A stretch of 64,000 nucleotides of DNA. Source: Diploscapter coronatus. Its lineage: Eukaryota > Nematoda > Chromadorea > Rhabditida > Rhabditidae. The DNA is taken from the NCBI GenBank assembly GCA_964036155.1, contig OZ038422.1, positions 1,178,001-1,242,000 of the forward strand. Direction: 5' to 3'. The position numbers were made by a program, and so were the translations under genes. The notes below the pieces were generated by a model. It did no database searches. It had not been told where the DNA came from and saw only the letters and a program-made list of their open reading frames with translations. This document shows positions 21,768 through 32,934 of the stretch, piece after piece (the stretch's first letter is position 1; each line of letters opens with the position of its first letter).

Positions 21768-24637
21768 TTAATAAACGATGAGATAAAAGTTGAGAAGGAA
21801 CTTCGTAGCGGCGTATAATCGAATGAACATTTCAAAGGTTCTCAATCTGTCGAACTGGACTTGGGTCAGAACATGCCTTCTGAAATATCGATTTTCTCAA
21901 AATGTAATTCGATTTTCTGATTTTCAAACCTGTAAACGTAGGCAGTGAAAATGCGATAGAACAGGATTGTTATAGTTTCGATAAATACCACCATTTGGAT
22001 TGCGGCTTAATTTTATTTTTTAAATAGGTATATTTTTACATCTTTACCGATTCTAGGAAGTCCATCATAGTTAGGAGGCAGGATTTTCGACGAAAATATC
22101 GCGAAGAGGAACTTAAACTATCCAAATTATCGATCTTTTAAGATTTATATATTTTGCCTGGCAAATTAAAATGACCATCAGCCATATCATAGCGGCAAAG
22201 GTTTCTATTAACATAACTGCATAGGTAGCCCTGAAATAGAAAGAAGCTTGGAAGCCTCAGATCCTCAAGCCATGAGAAGTAGTGTGAGAAAAGAACCGTT
22301 TTCCCTACATCCTTCTCACCCTATTTCGCATGGCTTCAGGGTTTGAGGTCTTCAGGTTGCCAAATGTAATATAACATAATTTTAGCCATACCAGGAAATA
22401 CAAATCATCGGGTATGCCAATTTGTACTTGTAATGAGTGTCCACTCTCTTGAATACTAGAACAGTACGGAAGGTTGATCGCACCAACGAAGATCGGGTGC
22501 TGAATTTAAAAAATAAGGCAACCTTGAAAAAGTTATAATTAAATTACATCGTTACATATAAAATAGTATTTTTAAACCTTTATCCACTCTCCATACTATT
22601 TCGTATATAATAATGTAAATATTTTTCCAAATAAACAAAATTAAAGATTCAGGAATCTGTAACAAAATGTAGCAAGGAATATCTATGTAAATTTTGTTAA
22701 CAATCGCCCCAAATACAACAATTAACATTTTTTTTATTTTCAAAATTCTTACTTCGCCATACTCTTAACGATGACATTTCCTGGAAGTAGGAAATATTGG
22801 TCCTTCTTCAAATCAACTAGCAGAAAATTTCCGATTTCAATGGTTTTCGGTACTCCCGCTTTCGTATTGTAACGAGTCAAAGTGGCTCCGCCTCTTTGGT
22901 AAAATTGCATTCTGAAATTTTTAGATCTAAAATTTCAATTCTTTAAATTTTAAGCCCATCCTGAAGAGCATTATATACTGACGTAGTAATTTACAAAAAA
23001 ACTAATGTGGGTAAGGGAAGGTAGAGCTTCTTTTTCGCCACACTATTTCACGCGTTAATTAGTACGTTAGTATTTTTCCAGCTCGCTAAATTTCAACTTA
23101 CTTATCCGCCCTATGCTGGAAGTACATGTAAAACGCACAGGTCTGTTTGTCATAGGGGTAATCTTCGTACTTGAAATTACACAAAGCTCGAATTTGTAGA
23201 CCAATCTAAAACTTTGAAAAGCGGATAATTTTTAGAGATCAGAAATTTTATACCTTCACCCTCACGACACTGTCAGAGGAAACAGATATTTCACCGTTAC
23301 CATAGCCATTGTTTATGATGTTCGTAGATTTCTGCATTCTAAAATTGAACTTTTAGATTACATTTTCAAATTTCGTCGAAAATTTGGCTATAGAATAAAA
23401 CTTTCGAAATAACATTATAATAGGTTCAGATTTAGGGAAGATGATCGTCAGAAATCTCACACGACTTGTTCCTTATATTATTTTCTCCACAATTTTGTGT
23501 CTCTGACTTACAATTAGGAATATTAAATTTTTTGTTGTCGTAAATGATTTAAAGGGTTGTTCGTTTGCTTACATTTCAGTCATATGAATCTTCGGCAGCC
23601 AAATGTTCGAGAATTCATAGGAGCCGAACGGACGGACAATCGTGCTAACATTTTTGTATTTCGACTTGTCCCACGCTAGTCGGGAATCCCTCCAAGCGAA
23701 CAGCAAAGTGCCGTGAATGTGGATGGTCTGCTGTTTTTCGTCCTAAAATTATATAAAATTCATTAGTCATAATACAGGTTGAAACGTAGTTATAGCGCCC
23801 ACGGACCTAGGGGAAGACAATCGCCAGAAAGCCCGCGCGATCTACCCCCTCCCTATAATATTTTCTGTATAATTTTATATCTGTAACCTAAAATTTTCGT
23901 TGCATGTGCTCAGTCATAGCGAAAATTTCGCTTGTGCGGTCTGTTGTAGTTTTTACTAGATGCATAAAAGTAGTAAATTTCATATAGGGTCAGGTAGGAT
24001 GACTTTGATATAAAATAGTAAGAGTAGGGAGCAAATTATTCTAGAACAACATCATCCCTACCTGGTCCTATTCCTATGCCCAATATCGTATGTACTACTT
24101 TTGTGCATCTAGTAAAAACTATAAATTGGTAATGGCAAACTCATTGTAAAAACTACAATAGGCTTATTTCCTACTGAACACAGATTTGGGCTTTCTAGTG
24201 CTACTAATGTAAGGTAAAGTATGCAGTTTCTTTTGAATAAAACTCACGACATAGGAGATATGATTGATGAATAGATACGACATTATTTTGATAGGTAGTT
24301 CCTTAGGCATTTCGCGATTCTTCGGGAAGACCAGAACATCCTTGGCGATACTTTTCTAAAATTAAATAATAATACAAGGTATTGTCTATTCCATTTGAAG
24401 CGGCAATTCATACCCAGGGCTGTTTTTGGTGCAGTAAAATGGTGCCTGCACCGCAAACAACCCAGGCTCTTTACCACACCCTGTACGTTAAATTTTTTAA
24501 ATGGTATTAAAGAAAACCTCGATATTGTAAATGTCTTCCTCAGAATCGGAAGTGAATATCGATGGGACTAGACTTATAAAGGCCAGAATTGACAACTCTA
24601 ACCCCTGAGCATCTTGAGCCAGAGCGTTGGCAGACAT
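21768..24637 (-). CDS. Divergent Cys-loop ligand-gated ion channel subunit
   Basis: Eleven minus-strand exons: 24518-24637, 24248-24355, 23573-23742, 23254-23338, 23102-23205, 22753-22911, 22392-22499, 22158-22230, 22048-22117, 21930-22005 and 21768-21879; 394 residues. The extracellular half is clear: FAWRDSRLAWDKSKY, EFSNIWLPKIHM and a canonical 13-spaced Cys-loop, CNFKYEDYPYDKQTC. The membrane half is divergent: TM1 about YPMICISWWATYAV, TM2 lacking the usual pore consensus, ILPPN...LPRIAAIQMVV at the TM2-TM3 loop and TM3, a TM3-TM4 loop of only about 20 residues, and a protein that ends inside TM4 (FLLNFYLIVY). Intron 8 most simply uses a GC donor (TGCCAG/GCAAAA); a weak GT donor 15 bases earlier also fits phase. 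Ligand and ion selectivity cannot be read. Confidence 0.85.
22242..22361. repeat. Hairpin MITE, family B, in channel intron 7
   Basis: AGAAGCTTGGAAGCCTCAG and CTTCAGGGTTTGAGGTCTTC around the core AGTAGTGTG / CTATTTCGCATGG. Confidence 0.75.
23946..24122. repeat. Hairpin element in channel intron 2
   Basis: GTAGTTTTTACTAGATGCAT at left and ATGCATCTAGT-type complement GTGCATCTAGTAAAAACTA at right, with a second inner stem GGTCAGGTAGGATGA / CATCCCTACCTGGTCC. Confidence 0.75.
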
Positions 24638-24866
24638 TTTGCGAGTAACGCTGAAAGTATTACGATTAAAAGATCTGTATGCTAGTAATTCTAACGCCAA
24701 ATATAATCAATAATTTGAGCTACGTAATAGTGATTTGCTGCAGAGAACGATTTAATGATAATGTTTATTGTAGCTCGATATTTGATACGAACCATCATCG
24801 ATTTGATATAGGGCGATGATATAAATACTAATGCCTATCCACATAAATTTAAAAGATGGCAAAATA

Positions 24867-25079
24867 TATTGTCAATGATCGATAACTCGAGATGGAATAA
24901 ATAATTCAAAAAGTCAAAATGTAAAGTATGTATTGCGTATGCACAAATAGTCGTCACATTCATTTAGTGAATTGATATGAATTGTCATAAGGCTTGCTGC
25001 AAACAACGCGCTGCTAATTTCTGCGCATCAATATTGCGTGCAATTTATTTTGTCCCAAGCTATCGATCATCAACAATAT
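24867..25079. repeat. MITE family D, young copy
   Basis: ATTGTCAATGATCGATAACT to AAGCTATCGATCATCAACAAT. Nearly identical over its length to the copy at 33406-33616. Confidence 0.85.
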
Positions 25080-25089
25080 TCGAATAGAT

Positions 25090-25480
25090 ATGAATGATCC
25101 CGGATTTGAGAAAGCTGCGAAGTAATTTCTAATCCCTGAAATTTCATTAAATTGGCATAGCCTTTTGTTTAGACAAATTGCATCGCCAAACGGAGTATGA
25201 TCGTACGATAAATTTTGTAGTGTCTGACATTTGAAGAACTGCTATGAAACAATATATCCAGTCGTTAGAAGTTTGACTTACAACAATTTCCCAAAAACAC
25301 CCAACTACAAAAAAAAAATTAGCATACGAGCATTCTAGGTATGGATATAAAGTCACTGAAAATGCCAATAAATGTAGACCTATTCCATTATTAGGATTTA
25401 AATTCTTAGCGTCTATAGTAAGACATAAGAATGAAATTATAAAAAAAAAAAAAAAAATAAGTAGGCCCACTGGGGATAAA
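25090..25480 (-). other. Possible exons of a small membrane protein (uncertain)
   Basis: On the minus strand a hydrophobic frame (LHLLAFSVTLYPYL, NFFFVVGCFWEIV) is preceded by a T-tract acceptor ending near 25421 and followed by a good donor (GTAAGTC, about 25279). A continuing frame (FFKCQTLQNLSYDH) follows after a 40-base intron. A further short hydrophobic frame (WIGISIYIIALYQ) lies beyond the family D element. No start or family was recognised. A 17-base A run at 25441-25457 borders it. It may be a disrupted gene or chance. Confidence 0.25.
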
Positions 25481-26113
25481 GATCAAAATCAGTTAATTAG
25501 GTCTAGTAGATGATAAACATTTGCATTAAATTTATTTTAATTTTACATATTCCTATCTTCTTTCTTTTTTCTCCGTAACTCTATCAATCTCTTTCTCTGT
25601 TTGAGCCGTGCCAGGGTCGGGTAAACGGACTGTAGGCGAGGGTGTGTGAAGAAACGCGAGAATCTGAGAAGAAAACTAAGAAAATAAAGAAAGTCAGAGA
25701 AGTCGAGAGAAAGAGAGAGAGAAAGGAAATAGATGGAGAAATACAGACTTGAGCTTTCTATGACACGTAGTCTATGTCCATTCTTTTTACTTTAACTTAA
25801 TTTTGCCACATTTATTGTTAAAAATGATCAAATTTCTATGAGTTCAACAAATAATTGATTTTATTTATAGAATGACGGTTCCCAGAAATTGGTTTTTTTT
25901 CGAGCTTCTCAAAATCTTCATTTTTCATGCACTCTTGTCTCTGCTCGTCAAGTATATGGTGCAAAAATGAGAATCTTTTTATGGTAGTGTGTAGTGGATA
26001 GCCAGTTTGGTTTTAGCCCTATATTGGTTGATAATAGAGAGACCTCTAGCTGAGAAGCTAGAAAAAAGCTATCAGTTTCTGGGAAAGCCAGAGTTTCCTA
26101 ATTATTATTTTAG
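25481..26113. other. Spacer upstream of the glycosyltransferase
   Basis: Includes a GA-rich stretch (25690-25740) and a diffuse inverted repeat around 25870-26090 whose ends read TTCCCAGAAATTGG and TATCAGTTTCTGGGAA. A related sequence with CTAGTTTCTGGGAAAG lies in the last collagen intron (about 18950-19095). Confidence 0.5.
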
Positions 26114-29100
26114 ATGCGACTTTTATTTGTATTTCTATTGGTTCCTACATTTTGCAATGCATTGAATATTTTATTATTTTTAATCGGCACAAATCAATTC
26201 GAACGCGGTATTTTCGAGTTTCTCGCCCAGCAATTAGCACTCAGGTAACATTCAATCAAATATTGAATTTTATAGTTCAAATTACTTCGAAATCAATCGT
26301 TCACATAGGAGTAATTTATTAGCATTTTATCTGTAACTTGGGAGCCTCACTACCTCAATCCATTAAGCTATGCGAAATTATGTGTGTGTGTGTGTGTGTG
26401 TCAAATATGTCAAATTTTTTCTATCTATTATTCTTTAGCCTATTTCAAATGGCTTGAGTGACTAAGGTTATCAAAGAACCCATTTAAGCCAAAAATTTAG
26501 AGTTCACTGCGATTAAGACCTAGGCAGACTTTCAGCCAGAATGAGAAATTCTAGGGTGGTGATACGCAAGACTATTTTTTCTTTCGAGACGTGATACATA
26601 AGGTGTACTTAACGAGATTTCCACACAACATCTTGGCTTAAGCTCTACCTTGGTCTGATTTTAGGCTAAAATCGAAAAAAATGGCGATTTAGGAATGTCG
26701 CAAGTATGTAGGGATAGGAGAGGGTATAGATTGTGGGAGAATTGTTCTCTCGCTTTTGAAAACTATTTTGCCATGTTGCGACGTTTCCAAGAAGCCGAAA
26801 AACACAGCTACGATTAAAACCAAGACTGTAAATGATCTATTATTTGTATTGCTAGACATCACAATGTAATAACGGTGAAGCCGATTTTGATTCCTGAAGA
26901 GCCGAGACTAGTCAAACCGAAACTACACTTAGTTAGGGAGAAGACCGTCAAGAATGTCCTGCCAAAGTAAGGAAAAAGTGGGCAATTTGGGTTTTTCGCG
27001 ACTTTGTGACCCAACGAAGTAACATGCGGGGTTAGGAGAGGGTAGACATTGTCGAGGAAAATACTCTCTTGCTTATTCAGTATTTTTCGTCTAATCGCGA
27101 AAATTCCAGATTGCCGAAAATATTATATAGTCATAAAATTCGGAAATGTCCACTATCATTTCTTTGAACTAAATTGCCAAAAATAATTTCTAGAGATAAT
27201 TTTAAAAATATATATATATATATATAATTATTTAAATTATTGCAGAAAATATTTTGTGAGAGATTCATTTTTTAATCTAGATCCCTTTACGAGCCTCTTG
27301 AGGAAATTGCAAAGAAACTTCCCTGGGAGGATGAATATCGAATCGACGCGTTTGACAAGGTTTATTGGGCCGCGCACAATGCTAGTTGCTATAAGGTTTT
27401 TTTTTTTCTAACTTATTTAATTTTAGACATTTTATTTGTATTTCAGATTCTCAACTCGAATCTAATGGACACATTGAAGCAGGAAAATCTTGATATTGCA
27501 ATAGCTTACGGATCAAATCCATGCCAATTGGCAGTAACTCATATCCTCGCTGTGCCAACGATCTATTTTGATTTGGAAGGTTGGTGTTGATCTTCTAAAC
27601 ATATCTTATTCCTTGCAATACTGCATAGTTTAATGGGCGTGGTCTTTCTTCCCTTTTCGGATTATTAAAAAGGAGGAAAAACAATAAATTACACGCTCAT
27701 AGAATTGTGCGGCACTGCCGAAATTCATGCATTTTCAAAAGAATGATAGATAAATAAGTTCAGGACTGACAGATGAAACCTTGATTGCTTCTGGATCGCC
27801 GCTGGATCTATCTTATCCTCCATCACATTGCGATATCAACGAAGTGAAATTTCATAAAATATCCCAAAAATCGATATTTTTATTAGAACGACCATGTTAT
27901 GATGAAATTCATGCGGCATTCTTTCTGCTATCTGAGAGAATATCTGGCTCAAAGCGAGCTGCCGTTCATTGCAAGCTTAGTCTCGGAAAGACACAGACTT
28001 CTGGATGGGCCTATCACGAAAATGTTCGCTGAAGATTACACGATCAAGAAGAGGTATTTCAAATTAAAATTCCCAGTTATACCCCATAAATGTTTGTCAC
28101 TAGAATTAGCATGTCTCTTCTTCGTGCTATCATGATCAAAGATAAATAACGAAAATTGTTTTGGAGTTAGAACGGTAATTTTGAAAGTTCCAAGAACTTA
28201 TTGGATGTTATGATAATTTTTCTTCAAAGTAAAATTTTCAGATACAATGGATTCCCGGACGTAGATCAGTTGAAACGGCATAGCGCTGCATTTTTCGTGA
28301 ATACGGATCCGCTGTTGGAGTATCCAAGGGCCTTGCCTCCACATGTTATCCCAGTTGGTGGACTGCATATCGATCATCCGAAGCCGCTTTTTGCTGTAAG
28401 TTCAAATGCCATTATATCCGGAAAAAATTCTATCATTTGCACATACTTTCCATTGTCCTCGAGATGAGCCTTGTCATATATGGCACTCTGCGTCTATAAG
28501 CTGCGAACGTGACGCATCGAAACTAGAGGGAAATAAGAGAGCAGAGGAACGTAGACTAAGACTCGCGGGTTCATCTCGGAAACAATGGAGAGTATTTGAA
28601 TCGCGCGTTCCAATGAAAAATTTATTGAGATGTATAATGAGCATTTTGCGTTGGAGCGCATTTCAAAAAATTGCAAAATTTATATGATTACTTTATTTCC
28701 AACTAGACTATTTTTATCATCATTTAGCCCTGGAACACTACTATCGAAAGTGCCGAAGAGGGCATGATTATCGTATCTCTTGGAACTCAAGCCGATTCAG
28801 GATACATGACAGAGAAACAGGTTCGCATTTGACACCGCGTAAACCAAATAGCATAGCGAAAATTACGTATGGAATTATATGATATGTCATTCGTTCGTAC
28901 TATTTCACCATGTCTTGTTAATGATGTCATGCAGTTTATAAATTGCTCAAGAATTTCAAATATCCCTCTCTTTGAAGATGCGCGTGGGATTTCACATACA
29001 TATTTTTGGACTCCTTTTTTCTTCTTCAGTGCAATAAAGAAACTCTATAGAGGATTAGTTGTGCAGTTAGTAATAGAATTAGATCTGCGCCTTAATCTGC

Positions 29101-30832
29101 ACTTCATTGTCAATTCTGCTGGATTTGCGCCTCATCTCTAATTGTTGGTCTAGTAGCCTATTGTAATGGATAAATTGTTAAGAGATTGGCAATCGCGGAT
29201 GCCCTTTCCAAGCTGACAAAATATCGAATTTACTGGCGGATTGGCCCCAATATGAATAGGCTGCTACAGACTACGAATAGCCTGGAGAAGGATTTACCCA
29301 AGCATATTAATCTTACCACCTACATACCACAGAATGATTTGCTAGGTATAACAACACAGATCTCAGATCCCGGCATACTGTAATCCGAGAAAAATACGAC
29401 TGCTGTTATCAATGACCGATTACTTGAGACCAAATAAAAGCCTTCTACATTCTACACCCACTTTTTGAGGAGAGTAGGTGAGGAAATTAGGAGAAAAGAA
29501 CAAAGTGGGTGTGGGTGTGGAATACGAGAGGCCCCGAATAAACGATGTAGTAAAAATTCTAATATGTAACGTGTGCATTACGTATGCACAACTAGTAGTC
29601 AAAGGCATTCTTCAAATCAATAAAATATCGTCTATTCGTTTGAAGGCAATGCCATAGTTTCCATACATCAAATGTTTTTTTTTTCCCTTTTATTTTGTCT
29701 CGAGTAAAAGCGGTCATTGATAAAGCAATAATCATAGTTCAAACATAACTGAAATTTAGCGTATGCCATCATTAGATTGAGCTAGATCTTTAATAATATT
29801 TATACACAGCATAAGCAAAATTTAACATAAATATCATTAGATTGTGCTAAATTTTAGAACCTGTTAACTTTTATGAATTAGTGGATAAAAACTTATTTTA
29901 ATATATTTAGCCCACAAGGCGTGCAAACTTCTCGTTACGAACGGAGGTATGGCCTCAATCATGGAAGCCGTAGCGCACGGAGTGCCTATTGTGGGAATTC
30001 CACTGTATGGAAGCAATAGGCATAATCTCAGAAAAGTCCAATATAAGGTTGTTTTTATTTAAGAGCCCGTTCAGACGTTAGTTGCAAGTTGCAATTTACA
30101 GCTGAGTTTGAACGAGCCTCAAATAAAAATATTATTAGACAACTTAGGGACTCGGCGTAATCCTGGAAAAGACGGAGTTATCTAGCGCCTCATTGCTGAA
30201 GGCTATGAAAGCCGTACTTGAGGGATCGAAGTACCAACATTTCAACTTATTTCTTGAAATATTTAAATTCAGGCACAAAACTACCGCTAAAGAAATGTCG
30301 AAGGAATTTAAATCTCGATCCGAATCTCCTTTCGCGAAGGCTCTGCATTATATCGAGCATATTGGGAGGCATCATTCTAATGCATATCTAGGTTCAAGGT
30401 ATATCATTTTCACACTTAAACTGAATGCATTACATATGGTTATTAATTATTACATTTTCTATTTTACTTTATATTAAAGATATACATGTATGAGTTTTAG
30501 ATTCTTTAGCATTTTAAAATATATCCAAAATGAAACTTAGCTACGATTTAGTAACATATGATTATGATGATTATTTCAGGAGAATTGAGAACCCTTTGAA
30601 AAGATTCGACTTTTACGTGTTGATTGTAGTATTATTTATACCTCTTTACATTCCCTACAAATTATGCTCGATTCTAATTTGTCTGCTCCAACGACAAAAA
30701 GTCGGCAAGGCGAAAAGTCCCAGCGACGAAAACGAATCGGAAAAATTTGAGCGAAAGCGACACATCATTAGCAACAACAACACAAAGAGCTGCATTAACA
30801 AAGAGTCGAAAGATTCGAGCAAGGATAAATAA
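26114..30832 (+). CDS. UDP-glycosyltransferase-like membrane protein, atypical active site
   Basis: Thirteen exons: 26114-26244, 26856-26966, 27281-27395, 27447-27579, 27764-27843, 27887-28053, 28242-28395, 28728-28820, 29183-29345, 29911-30047, 30148-30230, 30273-30398 and 30580-30832; 581 residues. Signal peptide (MRLLFVFLLVPTFCNA), acceptor-binding half, then VIPVGGLHID, MIIVSLGTQADSG, INLTTYIPQNDLL, the UGT signature region HKACKLLVTNGGMASIMEAV with HGVPIVGIPLYG, a membrane anchor (FYVLIVVLFIPLYIPYKLC) and a lysine-rich tail. UGTs conjugate sugars to lipophilic compounds in the ER lumen. Odd: the N-terminal SH motif with the catalytic His is replaced by ERG in QFERGIFEFLA, signature THGG reads TNGG, and the DQ pair that binds the sugar is replaced (GSNRHN). 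Introns hold MITEs at 26332, 28446 and 29404. Confidence 0.92.
26332..26474. repeat. Hairpin MITE, family B, with (TG)n in its core
   Basis: GTAACTTGGGAGCCTCACTA at left, AGTGACTAAGGTTATCAAAG at right. The core is invaded by a TG dinucleotide run (26381-26400). Confidence 0.65.
28446..28595. repeat. MITE family E
   Basis: CTTTCCATTGTCCTCGAGAT at left, ATCTCGGAAACAATGGAGAG at right. Inner GTGACGCATCGAAACTAGAG. Other copies at 32532 and 35674. Confidence 0.85.
29404..29725. repeat. MITE family D interrupted by family A
   Basis: TGTTATCAATGACCGATTAC to CGGTCATTGATAA. A family A hairpin (29441-29533) is inserted about 37 bases inside, so D is older than A at this site. In the ninth intron of the glycosyltransferase. 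Confidence 0.75.
29441..29533. repeat. Hairpin MITE, family A, nested in family D
   Basis: CCTTCTACATTCTACACCC and GGTGTGGAATACGAGAGGC. Confidence 0.75.
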
Positions 30833-30870
30833 TTTATTGCATTTTATTGATAAAACTTGTAAGAGAACCC

Positions 30871-30993
30871 ACGAATTCAATAAAAATAACGAACCCAATT
30901 TCTCCCACCAGCCCCTATTACCCTAATGATAAAACTATTGAAATTGGGGTCCTTATTCATTGGGTTTATTAGGAGTTCTTTTTCCAATTTACT
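30871..30993. repeat. Hairpin MITE, family H
   Basis: AATTCAATAAAAATAACGAA with CCCAATTTCTCC at left, AAATTGGGGTCCTTATTCAT at right. Confidence 0.7.
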
Positions 30994-31002
30994 CATTTTA
31001 TT

Positions 31003-31244
31003 GACAATTTGGAAAAGTAGTGTTGCATTGTCGTAGCATCGTTTGGTAAGCGAAATAGTATTAGATTTTCTAGGCTAAAAGATTCTCTCCCCCATACTAT
31101 TTCGTATATGCAACAATTGCAACTAGGGCTGGTCAAATACTAAAATTTTCAAAACTCAAAAATTAAGCACAAAGTCACCAAAAACCCTCAAAGACAAAGA
31201 TAAGGCTTTGTCCAGCCTTGATTGCAACTATTTTTCAGATTGCC
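31003..31244. repeat. Hairpin MITE, family C, interrupted
   Basis: GACAATTTGGAAAAGTAGTG at left, TTGCAACTATTTTTCAGATTG-like end at right, core CGAAATAGTATTAG. About 90 extra bases (31125-31215), flanked by GGCTGG and CCAGCC, are inserted in the right arm. Confidence 0.65.
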
Positions 31245-31627
31245 ATTTTTATTGTTGAACTATTAAGAATTGTAGCATAGTTTATTTCATTCGAAAATTT
31301 CGAAATACATAAATTCTTCAACACACATTTTCAAAATATGAATTAACGTTTGATCGCGTGAGAATTGCATGACATTAAAATTGATAAATAATAAGAATTA
31401 ATTGCGTTTTCCACATATAGTTTTGATAGTTTAATACCATGAATTCGAATAAGGCCTGAATTTTGCACCCGTATATCATAATATGAATTGCTCTTGAACT
31501 ATGGCTTTACATTTTTAGAATTGAATTGAACTGAATTGGCATATATTTTTAGGAACAAAAGTTTCACCTCTATTTTTACTCAATTCTATCAATGCAATTT
31601 AATATCGTTCCGATATTATTTGGTCCT

Positions 31628-31760
31628 AAATCTGGGAGGCGTGCAAAGTGGTGCACGGTTCTTTTCATGGCTAGAAAAATGTAGAAATAGTATGCAGAAT
31701 AGAGGCTGGCTCTAAAATCGCTTCTTTCTCTCCTCATTTTCGACCCTCCCCCAGATTTTG
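31628..31760. repeat. Hairpin MITE, family I
   Basis: AAATCTGGGAGGCGTGCAAA and CCTCCCCCAGATTTT; inverted orientation relative to the copies at 9547 and 16000. Confidence 0.75.
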
Positions 31761-32531
31761 GACTCCGCTATTTTCTAAGCTTTATCGTTAATGCACGGCT
31801 TGTCGACACAGCGTAAATTGATGCGTTATCACTGTCAAATTGAATTTTCGCCTAAGAACTTCTTAGCGCGAGCATTGTTTAAAAACTCTGCCGCTTATTT
31901 CTTATAGCCACAAGTCCTCTCTAAAAATGGGTTTCAGAATTTTGCAAAAAAATATCCGCTAAGAAATCCTTAGGGGAAAAGCATAAAATTTGCGAGGAGA
32001 AAAATAGTGTGTATTAGAGAAAGCTAGAACATTCAGCCCTATTATGCACACCGTTTGGTAGGCCGTAAATGCAATGCGCGCTACCTCCTCCTCCTAGCAA
32101 TCAGTGCCGCATAGCCGGATAGGGGATCTGCTGCGAGCTCGTGGATTACAAACCAAAGGATTGTAGCGAGCAGATGAAAAACAAAGCAGCCGCTTCCGAG
32201 AACTAAAAGCCGCGTTGAGTAGAGCCACAGTCTGCGAGCTAACGGTGAATAACAACCCTAAACGTATTATTATTGTTAAGTACAAATACTCGGCCACATT
32301 TTTATCATCGTTTTGATTTTCAACATTACTACCATGCCCGAAGCATACATTGGGACGTTTTCCACCGCAAATATCCCCCTTATGCGGCGTGAATTATCCC
32401 AGTCAGTTTTGCAATTACTATCCTTAGCAATGGGAGGAGAGATTGACGACAACAAATTTTTGCCGCGGAAAACATCTCAAGTCTGATCCGAAGCTTACTT
32501 TATAAATATGAAATGTCGCCATTTAAAGATA

Positions 32532-32715
32532 CTTTCCATTATCTCCGAGATGAATCTTTGCAAATAAAGGGATATCCTCAAAGCCTTAGCTTATGTTCCT
32601 GCTCGTTATTGCTCTCTACTTCTTATTTCCCCCTAGTCTCGATGCGTCGCGCTCGCAGGTTATAGACGCAGAATGCCCATATGGACAAGGCTCATCTCGA
32701 TGATAATGGAGAGTA
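32532..32715. repeat. MITE family E
   Basis: CTTTCCATTATCTCCGAGAT and ATCTCGATGATAATGGAGAG; inner CTAGTCTCGATGCGTCGCG in inverted orientation relative to 28446. Confidence 0.8.
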
Positions 32716-32934
32716 GCATAAAAAAAACTTGCTCTCTTTCTGTTTAAATACAGTTTCGTTTTCGGAATATTTAAATTCAATGTTATTTTAAAGACAAATG
32801 GCTCATATTCTCGCCTGTTTTTTTTTTTTTATATTACTGTAGCTAAGTTCATTTGATTATGAGTTTAAAAATACTTAATTGAAGCATACGACCTCTGTTG
32901 TTTAATCGTACTTGAGATTTTTGTTAATTTGATC

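Larger units (their letters stand above)
30833..32934. other. Convergent intergenic region, repeat-rich
   Basis: Between the glycosyltransferase and the tetraspanin 3' ends. Holds hairpins at 30871-30993, 31003-31244, 31628-31760 and 32532-32715. The open frame at 32094-32297 (minus) has no support. Confidence 0.6.

Noticed and set aside
24410..24480. Candidate extra exon between channel exons 1 and 2
   Set aside because: It has acceptor- and donor-like ends but no reading frame joins both neighbours; direct joining of 24518 to 24355 is in phase.
27781..28032. Frame reading through glycosyltransferase exon 5
   Set aside because: A 43-base intron (27844-27886) switches to the frame with UGT motifs.
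28889..29141. Open frame between glycosyltransferase exons 8 and 9
   Set aside because: Intron sequence; direct joining of 28820 to 29183 preserves the UGT frame.
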